From an uncultured bacterium (GTDB lineage: Bacteria; Bacillota; Clostridia; Oscillospirales; Oscillospiraceae): a DNA stretch of 25,157 nucleotides. Positions 7,000 to 14,642 of the stretch are shown here, piece by piece. Within the stretch, counting starts at the first letter, position 1. Each line of letters starts with the position of its first letter. The notes under the pieces were generated by a model, which was not told where the DNA came from, did not search any database, and worked only from the letters and a program-made list of their open reading frames with translations. The stretch is taken from contig CAJMQR010000007.1 of NCBI GenBank assembly GCA_905215665.1, positions 1 through 25,157 on the forward strand. The letters are read 5' to 3'. Both the position numbers and the translations under genes were made by a program.

Positions 7000-7841
7000 A
7001 AAACCTTTCCTATTGCTACGGCAGCGGAACGCCCTTTGAAACGCAGGCACTTCGGAATGTGTCGCTTTCCGTCGCGGACGGGGAATTCATCGGCATCATG
7101 GGGCACACCGGCTGCGGGAAATCCACACTGCTTCAGCTTCTGGCGGGGCTGCTGGTTCCTTCCGCAGGCACGGTCCGCATCGACGGGGAGGATATCAACC
7201 GCAGAGGCTTTGACAAAAGTGTCCTGCGCCGGAAACTGGGGATCGTGTTTCAGTATCCGGAATGCCAGCTCTTTGAGACGACAGTGCAGAAGGACGTCGC
7301 CTTCGGTCTGAAGCATTCCGGGCTGGCAAAAGCCGAGATTGAGGAGCGCGTCCGCTGGGCGCTGGAGCTATGCGGCTTCGACTATGCGAAGATCCGTCAG
7401 AAGGCCCCCATGGCTCTGTCCGGCGGAGAAAAACGCAGGCTGGCCATCGCAGGCGTGCTTGCGGTGCGCCCGCAGTATCTGCTTTTTGACGAGCCCTTTG
7501 CCGGACTGGACCCTCTGGGGCGGGACGCTTTTATCCGCCTGACGCAGGAGCTGAACCGCAGCGGCGTCACCCTTCTCATCGTTTCCCACAACGCCGGCTG
7601 TCTCAGCGAATGTGCCGGACGCATCGTGGTGCTGGAGGAGGGAGAAATTGCCGCCGACGGCACGCCTGCCGAGGTGTTCCGGGATGTGGAGCGAATGAAA
7701 GCACTTCAGCTCGGCGTCAGCGACAGCCGTGAGATCGCGTGGCTGCTGCAAAAGCGGGGCGTCGATTTTCCGCAGGAAATCACGGCTTATTCCGAGCTTC
7801 TGCCCGCCGTACTGCGGATGATCGGGGGCGAAAGCGAATGA
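6984..7841 (+). CDS. ecfA2: ECF transporter ATPase EcfA2
   Basis: 285-residue ABC ATPase and partner of EcfA1. Walker A GHTGCGKST, Q-loop VFQYPECQLF, signature LSGGEKRR, Walker B YLLFDEPFAGLD and switch region LIVSHNAG are intact. The YPECQLF Q-loop is the usual EcfA2 form. The ATG at 6984 lies within the end of ecfA1 behind GGAGGAATT, indicating translational coupling, and the stop overlaps the ecfT start (ATGA). Confidence 0.94.
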   Translation: MPITVENLSYCYGSGTPFETQALRNVSLSVADGEFIGIMGHTGCGKSTLLQLLAGLLVPSAGTVRIDGEDINRRGFDKSVLRRKLGIVFQYPECQLFETTVQKDVAFGLKHSGLAKAEIEERVRWALELCGFDYAKIRQKAPMALSGGEKRRLAIAGVLAVRPQYLLFDEPFAGLDPLGRDAFIRLTQELNRSGVTLLIVSHNAGCLSECAGRIVVLEEGEIAADGTPAEVFRDVERMKALQLGVSDSREIAWLLQKRGVDFPQEITAYSELLPAVLRMIGGESE

Positions 7842-8626
7842 GCAGCCGTCTGACCGGTCAGTATCTTCCGGGGCAAAGCCTCCTGCACCGTCTCGATCCC
7901 CGGGCAAAGCTCTTCGGTTTTCTTCTGTTCGCCGCAGCCGTGATCGCGGCGGATACCCCCTTCGGCTATGCCGCGGTTTTCGTCTTTGTGCTGGCGCTGC
8001 TTTTCGGCTGCCGGCTGAACCTCCGGCTGGCGCTCGGTGCGGTCGTGCGTCTCTGGAGCCTGTACCTTCTGGTGCTCCTGATGAACGCCCTATTTTTCTC
8101 CTCCGAGAATCCGATCTGGCACTGGTGGATCTTCACGTTCTCGGTGGAGGGAATCCTGCAGGGCCTGAAGGTGGTGTTTACCATCATTCCCATCATGATC
8201 TGCAGCAACATCCTGACGCAGACCACGCCGCCCCTGGAGATTACCGGAGCAATTCAGACCATGCTCAAGCCGCTGAAGCTTCTGCGTATCCCGGCGGACG
8301 ATATCGCCATGATCCTTTCCGTGGCCATACAGTTCATCCCCACGCTGCTGGAGGAGACGGATACCATTAAAAAGGCACAGATCGCCCGCGGCGCGAGATT
8401 CGAAAGCAGGAAACTGCATGAGCGCGCCGCAGCCCTGCTGCCCCTGGTGGTGCCGATCTTTCTCTCGGCCTTCCAGCGTGCGGACGAGCTTGCCACGGCA
8501 ATGGAGGCGCGCGGCTACCGCGGCGCAAAATACCGCGTCAGAAAAAAGGAAAAGCCCATGCGCTTCGGGTCATGGGCGGCGCTTTTGGTATGTACGGCGC
8601 TTTGCGCGCTTGTCATCATTTTTTAA
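7838..8626 (+). CDS. ecfT: ECF transporter transmembrane protein EcfT
   Basis: 262 residues. The N-terminus has SLLHRLDPRAKL, the conserved opening of EcfT proteins, followed by several hydrophobic segments. The two Ala-Arg-Gly coupling motifs that dock on the ATPases are seen in QIARGARFE and MEARGYRGA. The start at 7838 overlaps the ecfA2 stop by 4 nt. It is followed 23 nt later by the S-component gene, so the operon encodes a complete transporter. Confidence 0.94.
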   Translation: MSSRLTGQYLPGQSLLHRLDPRAKLFGFLLFAAAVIAADTPFGYAAVFVFVLALLFGCRLNLRLALGAVVRLWSLYLLVLLMNALFFSSENPIWHWWIFTFSVEGILQGLKVVFTIIPIMICSNILTQTTPPLEITGAIQTMLKPLKLLRIPADDIAMILSVAIQFIPTLLEETDTIKKAQIARGARFESRKLHERAAALLPLVVPIFLSAFQRADELATAMEARGYRGAKYRVRKKEKPMRFGSWAALLVCTALCALVIIF

Positions 8627-8649
8627 TTCATTCTAAAGGAGAGAATCTA

Positions 8650-9201
8650 ATGAAAAGAATGTCCCTCGTCAAAAAATCCATCGTCACCGCGGTGTGCATC
8701 GCCCTGTGCTATGTGCTACCCCTCCTCTTCCACGGCGTGCAGAATGCCGGTCAGGTCTTTCTTCCCATGCATCTTCCCGTGTTTCTCTGCGGTCTGGTCT
8801 GCGGCTGGCCCTTCGGCCTGCTCTGCGGTCTGGCCGGCCCCGCGCTTTCCAGCGCGCTGACCAGTATGCCCCCCGTCGCCATTCTGCCTGTCATGATGAT
8901 AGAGCTTGCGGTTTACGGTACGATCTCCGGCCTGATGATGCGCCTTGTCCGCACGAAATGCACCTACGCCGATCTGTATATCAGCCTGCTTGTGGCAATC
9001 CTCAGCGGACGGGTCGTCGCCGGTCTGGCAAAGGCCCTGATTTTTGCCCGCGGCAATTACAGCATGGCCTCCTGGGTGACCGGCTATGTGCTGACGAGCT
9101 GGCCCGGGACGCTGATCCAGCTCGTATTGATCCCCAGTGTTGTTTTTGCCCTGATGAAGGCGCACCTGATCCCGGAACGCTATCCGAAAGCCGAGGTATA
9201 A
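8650..9201 (+). CDS. ECF transporter S component (substrate unknown)
   Basis: 183 residues, mostly hydrophobic with about six membrane segments. The stretch FLPMHLPVFLCGLVCGWPFG, followed by GLAGPALSSALTSMPP and a second half with GTISGLMMRL and LSGRVVAGL, fits the ECF S-component fold (PF12822-like). The gene sits right after ecfT, so it may be a dedicated substrate binder rather than one that shares the module. No riboswitch or biosynthetic neighbour reveals the ligand. The ATG at 8650 follows AAAGGAGAGAA. Confidence 0.83.
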   Translation: MKRMSLVKKSIVTAVCIALCYVLPLLFHGVQNAGQVFLPMHLPVFLCGLVCGWPFGLLCGLAGPALSSALTSMPPVAILPVMMIELAVYGTISGLMMRLVRTKCTYADLYISLLVAILSGRVVAGLAKALIFARGNYSMASWVTGYVLTSWPGTLIQLVLIPSVVFALMKAHLIPERYPKAEV

Positions 9202-9205
9202 GCGC

Positions 9206-9790
9206 TTGCGTAAAGAGGATATCATCGCTTTCTTCGACCGCTGCGCTCCCAACTGGGACGGGGAACTGGTGCGCAACGAACCCGTAATCGCAAAGATTCT
9301 CGACAACGGCGGTATCCGGCCCGGCATCGACGTGCTGGACGTCGCCTGCGGCACGGGCGTCCTGATTCCGGACTACCTTTCCAGGGGCGTTCGCAGCGTG
9401 ACCGGCATCGATATTTCGCCGGAGATGATCCGCTGTGCGGCGGCAAAGTTCCCGCAGGAAAACGTCCGCCTGCTCTGCGGCGACGTGGAGACGGCCTCGT
9501 TTGACCGGCAGTTCGATTGCTGCATGGTCTACAACGCTTTCCCGCATTTCCCGGACCCGGCAAAGCTGCTCGCTGCGCTCGCGGCGGCGCTGAAACAGGG
9601 CGGGCGGTTGTCCGTCGCCCATGGCATGAGCCGCGCGAAACTCGACCGGCACCATTCCGGGGCGGCCTGCAAGGTCTCCGTCGGTCTGATGCCGGAGGAC
9701 GCGCTGGCCGAGCTGATGGGCCGCTGGTTTGATGTGGACGTCATTGTCTCCGACGCGGAGATGTATCAGGTATGCGGCACAAAGCGCTGA
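9206..9790 (+). CDS. Class I SAM-dependent methyltransferase
   Basis: 194 residues. Motif I VLDVACGTGVL (about residues 46-56) and the acidic end of beta-2 in VTGIDISPEMI define a Rossmann methyltransferase; GDVETASF and the MVYNAFPHFPDP segment continue the fold. The start is a TTG at 9206 with GAGGT upstream, only 4 nt after the S-component stop, so it belongs to the ECF operon. The substrate is unknown; it may modify whatever the transporter brings in (inference). A strong terminator follows. Confidence 0.85.
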   Translation: MRKEDIIAFFDRCAPNWDGELVRNEPVIAKILDNGGIRPGIDVLDVACGTGVLIPDYLSRGVRSVTGIDISPEMIRCAAAKFPQENVRLLCGDVETASFDRQFDCCMVYNAFPHFPDPAKLLAALAAALKQGGRLSVAHGMSRAKLDRHHSGAACKVSVGLMPEDALAELMGRWFDVDVIVSDAEMYQVCGTKR

Positions 9791-9850
9791 GCAGAGTCTG
9801 CGTACAAGGTTCCGGCGGCCACTGGGGAAAGCGCCGTCCGGTCCCATGAC

Positions 9851-9893
9851 AAAAGAGCAGGGATCCGAAAAATCGGATCCCTGCTCTTTTGTT
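9851..9893 (+). terminator. Terminator of the ECF-methyltransferase operon
   Basis: A perfect 18-bp stem (9851-9868 with 9873-9890) with an AAAA loop; the right arm ends in TTTT and continues GTTGTTT. Confidence 0.92.
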
Positions 9894-9936
9894 GTTTGGA
9901 ATCGTCTCTGTCCGGGATTTTTTATACTGATATTCA

Positions 9937-10085
9937 ATTAAAATGTTTCATTCGGCAGAATGGAGCATTTTAATATGAAGATCATAATGAGACGGGTATC
10001 TATGATTTTCTATTCCGAAAATCATAGATACGACAACGCCGTCAGGCGGTGTCTTCTCAATAGAATGATACAATTCTATTGAGAA
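9937..10085. repeat. Cluster of four hairpins, the last three directly abutting
   Basis: Hairpin 1: ATTAAAATG (9937-9945) with CATTTTAAT (9966-9974), plus an inner CATTC/GAATG. Hairpin 2: a perfect 15-bp stem, 9996-10010 with 10017-10031. Hairpin 3: GACAACGCC (10032-10040) with GGCGGTGTC (10045-10053), one mismatch. Hairpin 4: a perfect 13-bp stem, 10054-10066 with 10073-10085. Hairpins 2-4 have no base between them. None has a proper T tract on either strand, and the cluster is more AT-rich than its surroundings. It could be a structured RNA, a REP/MITE-type repeat or a transposon-end remnant. Confidence 0.65.
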
Positions 10086-10091
10086 ATAGTA

Positions 10092-11009
10092 TTACAGCTC
10101 GCAGTAGGCCTTCGCCGTCTGCGCGGCGAGTCTTGCATTGTTGTAAACAAGCTGGATATTGGAAGCCAGACTGTCGCCGCCGGTCAGCTCCTTGACCTTT
10201 GCCAGAAGGAAGGGCGTGGTCTGCTTGCCATGGATGCCCTGCGCGTTGCAGGCGCGGACGGCTTCGTCGATGGCGTCGTTGATCACCTTCGGATCCATGG
10301 AATACTCCTCCGGGATGGGATTGGTTACCAGCATGCCGCCGCGCAGGCCGAGTTCATGCTGGGTTTTGAACGCCTTTGCCAGTTCCTCCGGAGTGTCGAT
10401 CTCATAGTCCACGCTGAAGCCGGATTTGCGGGTATAGAAAGCGGGCAGCTCCTTCGTGCCGTAGCCGATGACGGGCACGCCGTGCGTTTCCAGATACTCC
10501 AGCGTCAGGCCGAGGTCGAGAATGGACTTCGCACCGGCGCAGACGACCATCACGGGCGTGGTGGCAAGTTCTTCCAGATCGGCGGAGATATCCATTGTCT
10601 TTTCCGCGCCGCGGTGTACGCCGCCGATACCGCCGGTGGCAAAGACATGGATGCCGGCCATATGCGCAATGATCATGGTCGTGGTCACGGTCGTCGCACC
10701 GTCTTCCCCTCTGGCGCACAGCACGGCCAGATCGCGGCGGGAGGCTTTCGCGATGGCGGTTCCCTTCTTGCCGAGATACTCGATTTCCTCCGGGGTCAGG
10801 CCGGCCTTGAGGCGGCCGCCGATGATGGCGATGGTCGCGGGCACCGCGCCGTTTTCACGGATGATCTTTTCCACCTCCAGCGCGGTCTGCACATTCTGGG
10901 GATAGGGCATGCCGTGGGAAATGATGGTGGATTCCAGCGCGACGACGGGCTTTCCTTCCGCAATGGCCTGTGCGACTTCGGGTTTTACGTCAAGATATCT
11001 GTTCAGCAT
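10092..11009 (-). CDS. psuG: Pseudouridine-5'-phosphate glycosidase
   Basis: 305 residues, the usual length. The conserved VALESTIISHGMPYPQN motif lies at about residues 23-39. The ATGGIGGVHRGAE segment follows, then CAGAKSILDLG with Lys161, which probably matches the Schiff-base lysine of the family. PsuG splits pseudouridine 5'-phosphate into uracil and ribose 5-phosphate. The ATG at 11009 follows AAGGAG. It lies 24 nt downstream of the psuK-like kinase, so kinase and glycosidase make a complete pseudouridine breakdown operon whose uracil could feed salvage together with uraA. Confidence 0.95.
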   Translation of the reverse strand: MLNRYLDVKPEVAQAIAEGKPVVALESTIISHGMPYPQNVQTALEVEKIIRENGAVPATIAIIGGRLKAGLTPEEIEYLGKKGTAIAKASRRDLAVLCARGEDGATTVTTTMIIAHMAGIHVFATGGIGGVHRGAEKTMDISADLEELATTPVMVVCAGAKSILDLGLTLEYLETHGVPVIGYGTKELPAFYTRKSGFSVDYEIDTPEELAKAFKTQHELGLRGGMLVTNPIPEEYSMDPKVINDAIDEAVRACNAQGIHGKQTTPFLLAKVKELTGGDSLASNIQLVYNNARLAAQTAKAYCEL

Positions 11010-11033
11010 AAGAAATACTCCTTTTTGTTTCGT

Positions 11034-12119
11034 TTATTCTTCGCGCCGGCAGCGCTGGCGCACTGCTTCGACGGAAAGTACGGGGTTGATGGTTTCCGCG
11101 CCCTCCACGGCAATGGAGGCAGCCGCGGACGCGGCGGCGGCGGCTTCTCCGAGATCCGTGCCCTCGAGGTATGCCCAGGCCAGCGCCGCCATGAACGCGT
11201 CGCCCGCGCCTGTGGCGTTGACCATTTTCGCGGGGACACAGGGCTGCAGCACGCTGCCGCTGTGATCCGCCGCAAAGACGCCCTGCGCGCCAAGGGAGAT
11301 GAATACCCGCCGCAGGCCGGTGTCGAGCAGCGTCTGAGCCGCAAGCCGCAGGCTTGCCTCATCCGTGATCTTCACGCCCGAGAGCAGCTCCGCCTCGATG
11401 CGGTTGGGTTTCAGCGTGTGAATCCTGCCGAGAACGCCGCGCAGTTTCTCCGCCTTTTTGGTGGAGACGGGATCGACGAAAAGCGGCGCCGTGCAGTGCG
11501 TTGCCAGATATTCCAGAGAGGCCTGCGGCAGATTGGTATCCGCAACGACGATCTGCGCCCGGTTCAGGAGGGAAAGATTCCCGGCAAAATACTCGGGCCG
11601 CAGCTTCTCGCAGATTTCCATATCCGACACCGCCAGAGCCATATCGCCGTCCGTGTCGTTGAGGAAAAGATAGGTGGAGGTCGTGCCGCCGGGAACCTGC
11701 AGCGCATGGCTGATATCGATGCCCAGTTCACCGCAGGAGGCGGCAATGCGCTGGGCGTAAAGATCGTCACCGAAGGCGGTGAGAAAACGGACATCCACTC
11801 CAAGCAGGCTCAGATTGTGCGCAATGTTCCGTCCCACGCCGCCGAGTCCCGTCGTCACCCGTCCCGGGTTGGAGTCGCGCGCCACCATCGGCGCAAAGGA
11901 GCGCCCGCCGATATCGACATTGACACCGCCCGCCACCACCGCGTAAGTACCGGAGCGCAGAACATAACCCTTTCCGGCGATGTAGCCCTTGCGCATCAGA
12001 TTGGAGATATGCACCGCCACGGAGGATCTTGTGATTCCCGCGCGCTGCGCCAGCGCCTCCTGTGAAATCATGGGGTCTGCCTCAATCCATTGCAGAATTT
12101 GCCGTTCCCGCTGGGTCAT
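11034..12119 (-). CDS. psuK: PfkB-family sugar kinase with N-terminal helix-turn-helix, PsuK-like
   Basis: 361 residues in two parts. Residues 1-55 are a winged helix-turn-helix (MTQRERQILQWIE, then ISQEALAQRAGITRSSVAVH). The rest is a PfkB/ribokinase domain with GGVNVDIGG, the TTGLGGVGRNIAHN substrate motif and the C-terminal NATGAGDAFMAAL catalytic motif. Next to psuG it is most likely pseudouridine kinase, and the HTH suggests it also controls its own operon. The ATG at 12119 is preferred because AGGGTG is well spaced from it; an in-frame GTG at 12128 is too close. A 16-bp palindrome lies in the leader. Confidence 0.87.
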   Translation of the reverse strand: MTQRERQILQWIEADPMISQEALAQRAGITRSSVAVHISNLMRKGYIAGKGYVLRSGTYAVVAGGVNVDIGGRSFAPMVARDSNPGRVTTGLGGVGRNIAHNLSLLGVDVRFLTAFGDDLYAQRIAASCGELGIDISHALQVPGGTTSTYLFLNDTDGDMALAVSDMEICEKLRPEYFAGNLSLLNRAQIVVADTNLPQASLEYLATHCTAPLFVDPVSTKKAEKLRGVLGRIHTLKPNRIEAELLSGVKITDEASLRLAAQTLLDTGLRRVFISLGAQGVFAADHSGSVLQPCVPAKMVNATGAGDAFMAALAWAYLEGTDLGEAAAAASAAASIAVEGAETINPVLSVEAVRQRCRREE

Positions 12120-12133
12120 CGCTCTCACACCCT

Positions 12134-12149
12134 AAATAAAAGTTTATTT
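12134..12149. promoter_or_regulatory. Candidate operator of the psuK-psuG operon
   Basis: AAATAAA-AG-TTTATTT, a perfect 7-bp inverted repeat between the -10 box and the kinase start. It sits just downstream of the predicted start site, where a bound repressor would block transcription. The kinase's own HTH is the obvious candidate (inference). Confidence 0.5.
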
Positions 12150-12164
12150 TATAATCTAGTGCTT

Positions 12165-12192
12165 ATTATACCATTCCTCCGCAGAATATCAA
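12165..12192 (-). promoter_or_regulatory. Promoter of psuK-psuG
   Basis: On the minus strand TTGATA (12192-12187), 16-nt spacer and perfect TATAAT (12170-12165). The -35 overlaps the nudC stop codon. Confidence 0.8.
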
Positions 12193-13007
12193 GAACTTTT
12201 TTCCCCGTTTTTGCGGAAATATTCAATCATCTCGCCGGTCAGGCTGATATTGGAGTGATCGTCCGGAAGCTCCTCCCGCGCAAACCACTGAGCAAGCGCC
12301 AGTTCTCCGTCCTGAAGATGCGGTGTCGGATCGCCGTCCAGGTCGCAGAAAAAGCCCAGCAGCAGGCTGTCCGTCAGCACCCACGGCTGGGACTTGTAAA
12401 AGCGCAGGTTCTTCACCCGCAGTCCGGTTTCCTCCCAGACCTCGCGGCGCACGGTATCCTCCACCCGCTCGCCCACCTCACAGAAGCCGGCAACCAGCGC
12501 GAAGCGCCGGAAGGCGCGTCCGGCATACTTGGTCAGAAGGAGCCTGTCTCCGTCGGTCACCGCCACGATCACCGCCGGATTGATGCGGGGATAGACCACC
12601 GCGCCGCAGTGCGGACAGCACAGGGCGCGTTCCGTTTGGCTGTCCTGCATTTCCGCCCCACAGCGGCCGCAGAACCGGTTGGACTGATACCACCGGTACA
12701 GCGTCTCTCCCACCGCGCAGGCAAAGGCCGTTTCTCCCGGCCGGCAGTAGCGGTACTCCGCGGAGGGAAGCAGCCGCCACCGCGTGTCCGCATTCTCTGG
12801 TGCCTCCGCCAGAAAATAGCGCACGTCATCGATGGAAAACGCGTAACGCGCCTCCACGCCGGGAAAATCCCCGCAGGAGGGCAGCCGCAGCTCTGCGGGC
12901 GCGGAAAGCACCGCATGATCGCGATAGGCCAGCAGAAGATCCTCGGGGCGCGGCGTCAGTTTTTGAAATTCGTTGTGGAATACATGCGGAAAAATATCCT
13001 GTATCAT
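12189..13007 (-). CDS. nudC: NAD+ diphosphatase / NADH pyrophosphatase NudC
   Basis: 272 residues with the full NudC layout: an N-terminal domain, a zinc ribbon (Cys113, Cys116, Cys131, Cys134), a Nudix box at about residues 174-196 (GFCEVGE...REVWEETGL), and the downstream SQPWVLTDSLLLGF, which matches the SQPWPFPxS NAD-specificity motif with a changed centre. The enzyme cuts NAD(H) to NMN(H) and AMP, and some members remove NAD caps from RNA. The ATG at 13007 follows GGAGGGAAC and overlaps the stop of the acetyltransferase gene, so the two are co-transcribed. Confidence 0.92.
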   Translation of the reverse strand: MIQDIFPHVFHNEFQKLTPRPEDLLLAYRDHAVLSAPAELRLPSCGDFPGVEARYAFSIDDVRYFLAEAPENADTRWRLLPSAEYRYCRPGETAFACAVGETLYRWYQSNRFCGRCGAEMQDSQTERALCCPHCGAVVYPRINPAVIVAVTDGDRLLLTKYAGRAFRRFALVAGFCEVGERVEDTVRREVWEETGLRVKNLRFYKSQPWVLTDSLLLGFFCDLDGDPTPHLQDGELALAQWFAREELPDDHSNISLTGEMIEYFRKNGEKSS

Positions 13008-13540
13008 CTCAGTTCCCTCCATGAAACCGGAAAATGCTCCGGTGTGCCAAGCGGCTGAAGCTGCTTTTCCAGCCAGACCGTGCCATACCATCTGCCGTTT
13101 TTGAAGCCCGTTTCCGGAAATTCCGCCGTGACGCGGTAGCCGACGGCGCGGTGAAAGGCAAGAGACGCCTCGTTTGCCGAGGTGACGACGGCGTAGACCT
13201 TGCGGCAGCCCTGCCGGCGAAGAAGGTCCTCGATTTCCGCGTACAGCTTTCTGCCCACGCCCCGGCCGCGGGCCTCCTGCGCCAGATAGCAGGAGATTTC
13301 GGCGCACCAGCGGTAGGCAGCGCGTTCAAAGGGCAGGCCGGCATAGGCGTAGCCGAGAACCCTTCCCTCTTCCTCCCATACAAGCCAGGGATACCGCGCG
13401 CTGTGCTCCTCCAGACGGCGCGCAAACTCCTCCGGCGACGGCGGCTCGTATTCAAAGCTCACCGCCGTTTCCCGCACAAAATAGGCATAGATTGAAAGCA
13501 TCGCCGGCACATCCTTCCGGCAGGCTTCACGGATCGGCAT
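13004..13540 (-). CDS. GNAT N-acetyltransferase, phosphinothricin/methionine-sulfoximine acetyltransferase-like
   Basis: 178 residues. The N-terminus MPIREACRKDVPAMLSIY with the VSFEYEPPSPEEF segment, the CoA-binding loop ARGRGVGRKLY and the C-terminal NEASLAFHRAVGYRVTAEF followed by KNGRWYGTVWLEK match the Pat/MddA (YncA-like) group. That group acetylates methionine derivatives or phosphinothricin-like compounds; the real substrate here is unknown. The ATG follows AGAGGTGG. It is first in a two-gene unit with nudC. I could not find a clear promoter. Confidence 0.86.
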   Translation of the reverse strand: MPIREACRKDVPAMLSIYAYFVRETAVSFEYEPPSPEEFARRLEEHSARYPWLVWEEEGRVLGYAYAGLPFERAAYRWCAEISCYLAQEARGRGVGRKLYAEIEDLLRRQGCRKVYAVVTSANEASLAFHRAVGYRVTAEFPETGFKNGRWYGTVWLEKQLQPLGTPEHFPVSWRELR

Positions 13541-13610
13541 AAAACCACCTCTTTCTGCGGCCTATCTTATCACATCCCGCGGGAAAAACCAGTCCCCGAC
13601 GCAAAAAACC

Positions 13611-13638
13611 TTGCAAATTTCCCTGTCTCTGATATACT
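13611..13638 (+). promoter_or_regulatory. Promoter of the aromatic-acid-exporter-like gene
   Basis: TTGCAA (13611-13616), 16-nt spacer and TATACT (13633-13638). An imperfect inverted repeat, CTGTCTCTGA (13623-13632) and TCAGATAGACAG (13639-13650), flanks the -10 and may be an operator. Confidence 0.65.
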
Positions 13639-13671
13639 TCAGATAGACAGAATTTGGAAAGGAGCTATACT

Positions 13672-14601
13672 ATGACAAAATGGAAGCGTTTCCCTCTGGG
13701 GCTGCGCATGCTGAAAACCGCCGCCGCCATTACTCTGTCTGTCTTTCTGGTACGCCTTTTTGCCAATGAGCCGCTTTCCGTGTTTTACGCGGCCTTCGGC
13801 GCACTGGTCGCCATGGAGCCTACCTTCTCCGGCTCTTTGATGCAGGGTCTGACCCAGCTTGTGGGCGTCGCCGCAGGAACGGTGCTCGGCTCGGTTTCTC
13901 TCCTGCTTTTCCCCGGTCTGACACCGGCATGGGCGGTGGGGCTCGGCGTGCTTCTGCTTCTTCTGCTGTGCAACACGCTGAAGCTCAATTTTGTATCTTC
14001 TTTTTCCTGCATCATCTTTCTCTCCGCCTGCCTGACGCCTACGGACAACATTCTCGGAGATTCTCTCTTCCGTCTGCGCGATACCTCCGTCGGCATCGCC
14101 ATTGCGCTGGCGGTCAACGCCGCAATCCGCCCCTATAATAATAAGAAGCGGATTCTTTTCCTTCTGCGTCAGGTGCAGGCAATGATCCCGGGCCATGTGG
14201 AAAGCATCATCCTTTTGGAACGCATCCCCAATCTTCAGCCTGCCGTGGAGCTGCTGCGGCGCATCGACCGTGAGCTGAAGCTCTATCACAACCAGCATTT
14301 CTTCCACCGCCATCAGGACGAGGAGGCGCCGCTGCGCGGCTGCCGCCAGCTTGCCGGACGGATGGTGGAGGAGCTGGAAGCCATCTGCGGCATGGACTCT
14401 CTGGGAGACCTGTGCATGGAAAACGCCGAAGCGATGCGTGAGCTTGGAATGTCCATCCCGGAGGCCGGCATCGCCGGGCGCAAATGCACGCGCCATGATA
14501 CCATCGTGATGAACTATCATCTTGAAAAGCTTCTGGCGGCCTACCGTTTTCTCGCAGAACTTATCCAGGCGGAGGAACAGCCAAGCACCCCACAGACATA
14601 A
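13672..14601 (+). CDS. Aromatic acid exporter family membrane protein (ArAE_1 / DUF939-like)
   Basis: 309 residues. The first half (about 1-155) has five or six hydrophobic segments including ALVAMEPTFSGSL, GLTQLVGVAAGTVLG and RLRDTSVGIAIALAVN, typical of FUSC/ArAE-type proteins. The second half is soluble and helical. By homology it may export aromatic acids or related compounds, but the substrate is not known. The ATG at 13672 follows AAAGGAG; an in-frame TTG at 13654 sits in the leader. A hairpin separates it from the peptidase gene. Confidence 0.8.
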   Translation: MTKWKRFPLGLRMLKTAAAITLSVFLVRLFANEPLSVFYAAFGALVAMEPTFSGSLMQGLTQLVGVAAGTVLGSVSLLLFPGLTPAWAVGLGVLLLLLLCNTLKLNFVSSFSCIIFLSACLTPTDNILGDSLFRLRDTSVGIAIALAVNAAIRPYNNKKRILFLLRQVQAMIPGHVESIILLERIPNLQPAVELLRRIDRELKLYHNQHFFHRHQDEEAPLRGCRQLAGRMVEELEAICGMDSLGDLCMENAEAMRELGMSIPEAGIAGRKCTRHDTIVMNYHLEKLLAAYRFLAELIQAEEQPSTPQT

Positions 14602-14604
14602 AAG

Positions 14605-14639
14605 AATCCCCTCCGGCATAGATTGCAGCGGAGGGGATT
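14605..14639 (+). promoter_or_regulatory. Hairpin that sequesters the peptidase Shine-Dalgarno
   Basis: AATCCCCTCCG (14605-14615) pairs perfectly with CGGAGGGGATT (14629-14639). The right arm contains the GGAGGGG ribosome site of the TTG-start gene at 14643. The bases after it (ACTTTGACTTT) are a poor terminator tail, so it may act on translation as well as, or instead of, ending the upstream transcript. Confidence 0.55.
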
Positions 14640-14642
14640 ACT

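Noticed and set aside
9937..10085. A CRISPR array
   Set aside because: The hairpins are all different in sequence; there is no repeated unit with spacers and no cas gene nearby.
9937..10085. Terminators for psuG
   Set aside because: None of the stems is followed by a T tract on the minus strand.
10230..12065. A 611-residue plus-strand frame opposite psuG and psuK
   Set aside because: Low-complexity, Arg/Gly/His-rich translation with no domain; the minus-strand genes have motifs, ribosome sites and a promoter.
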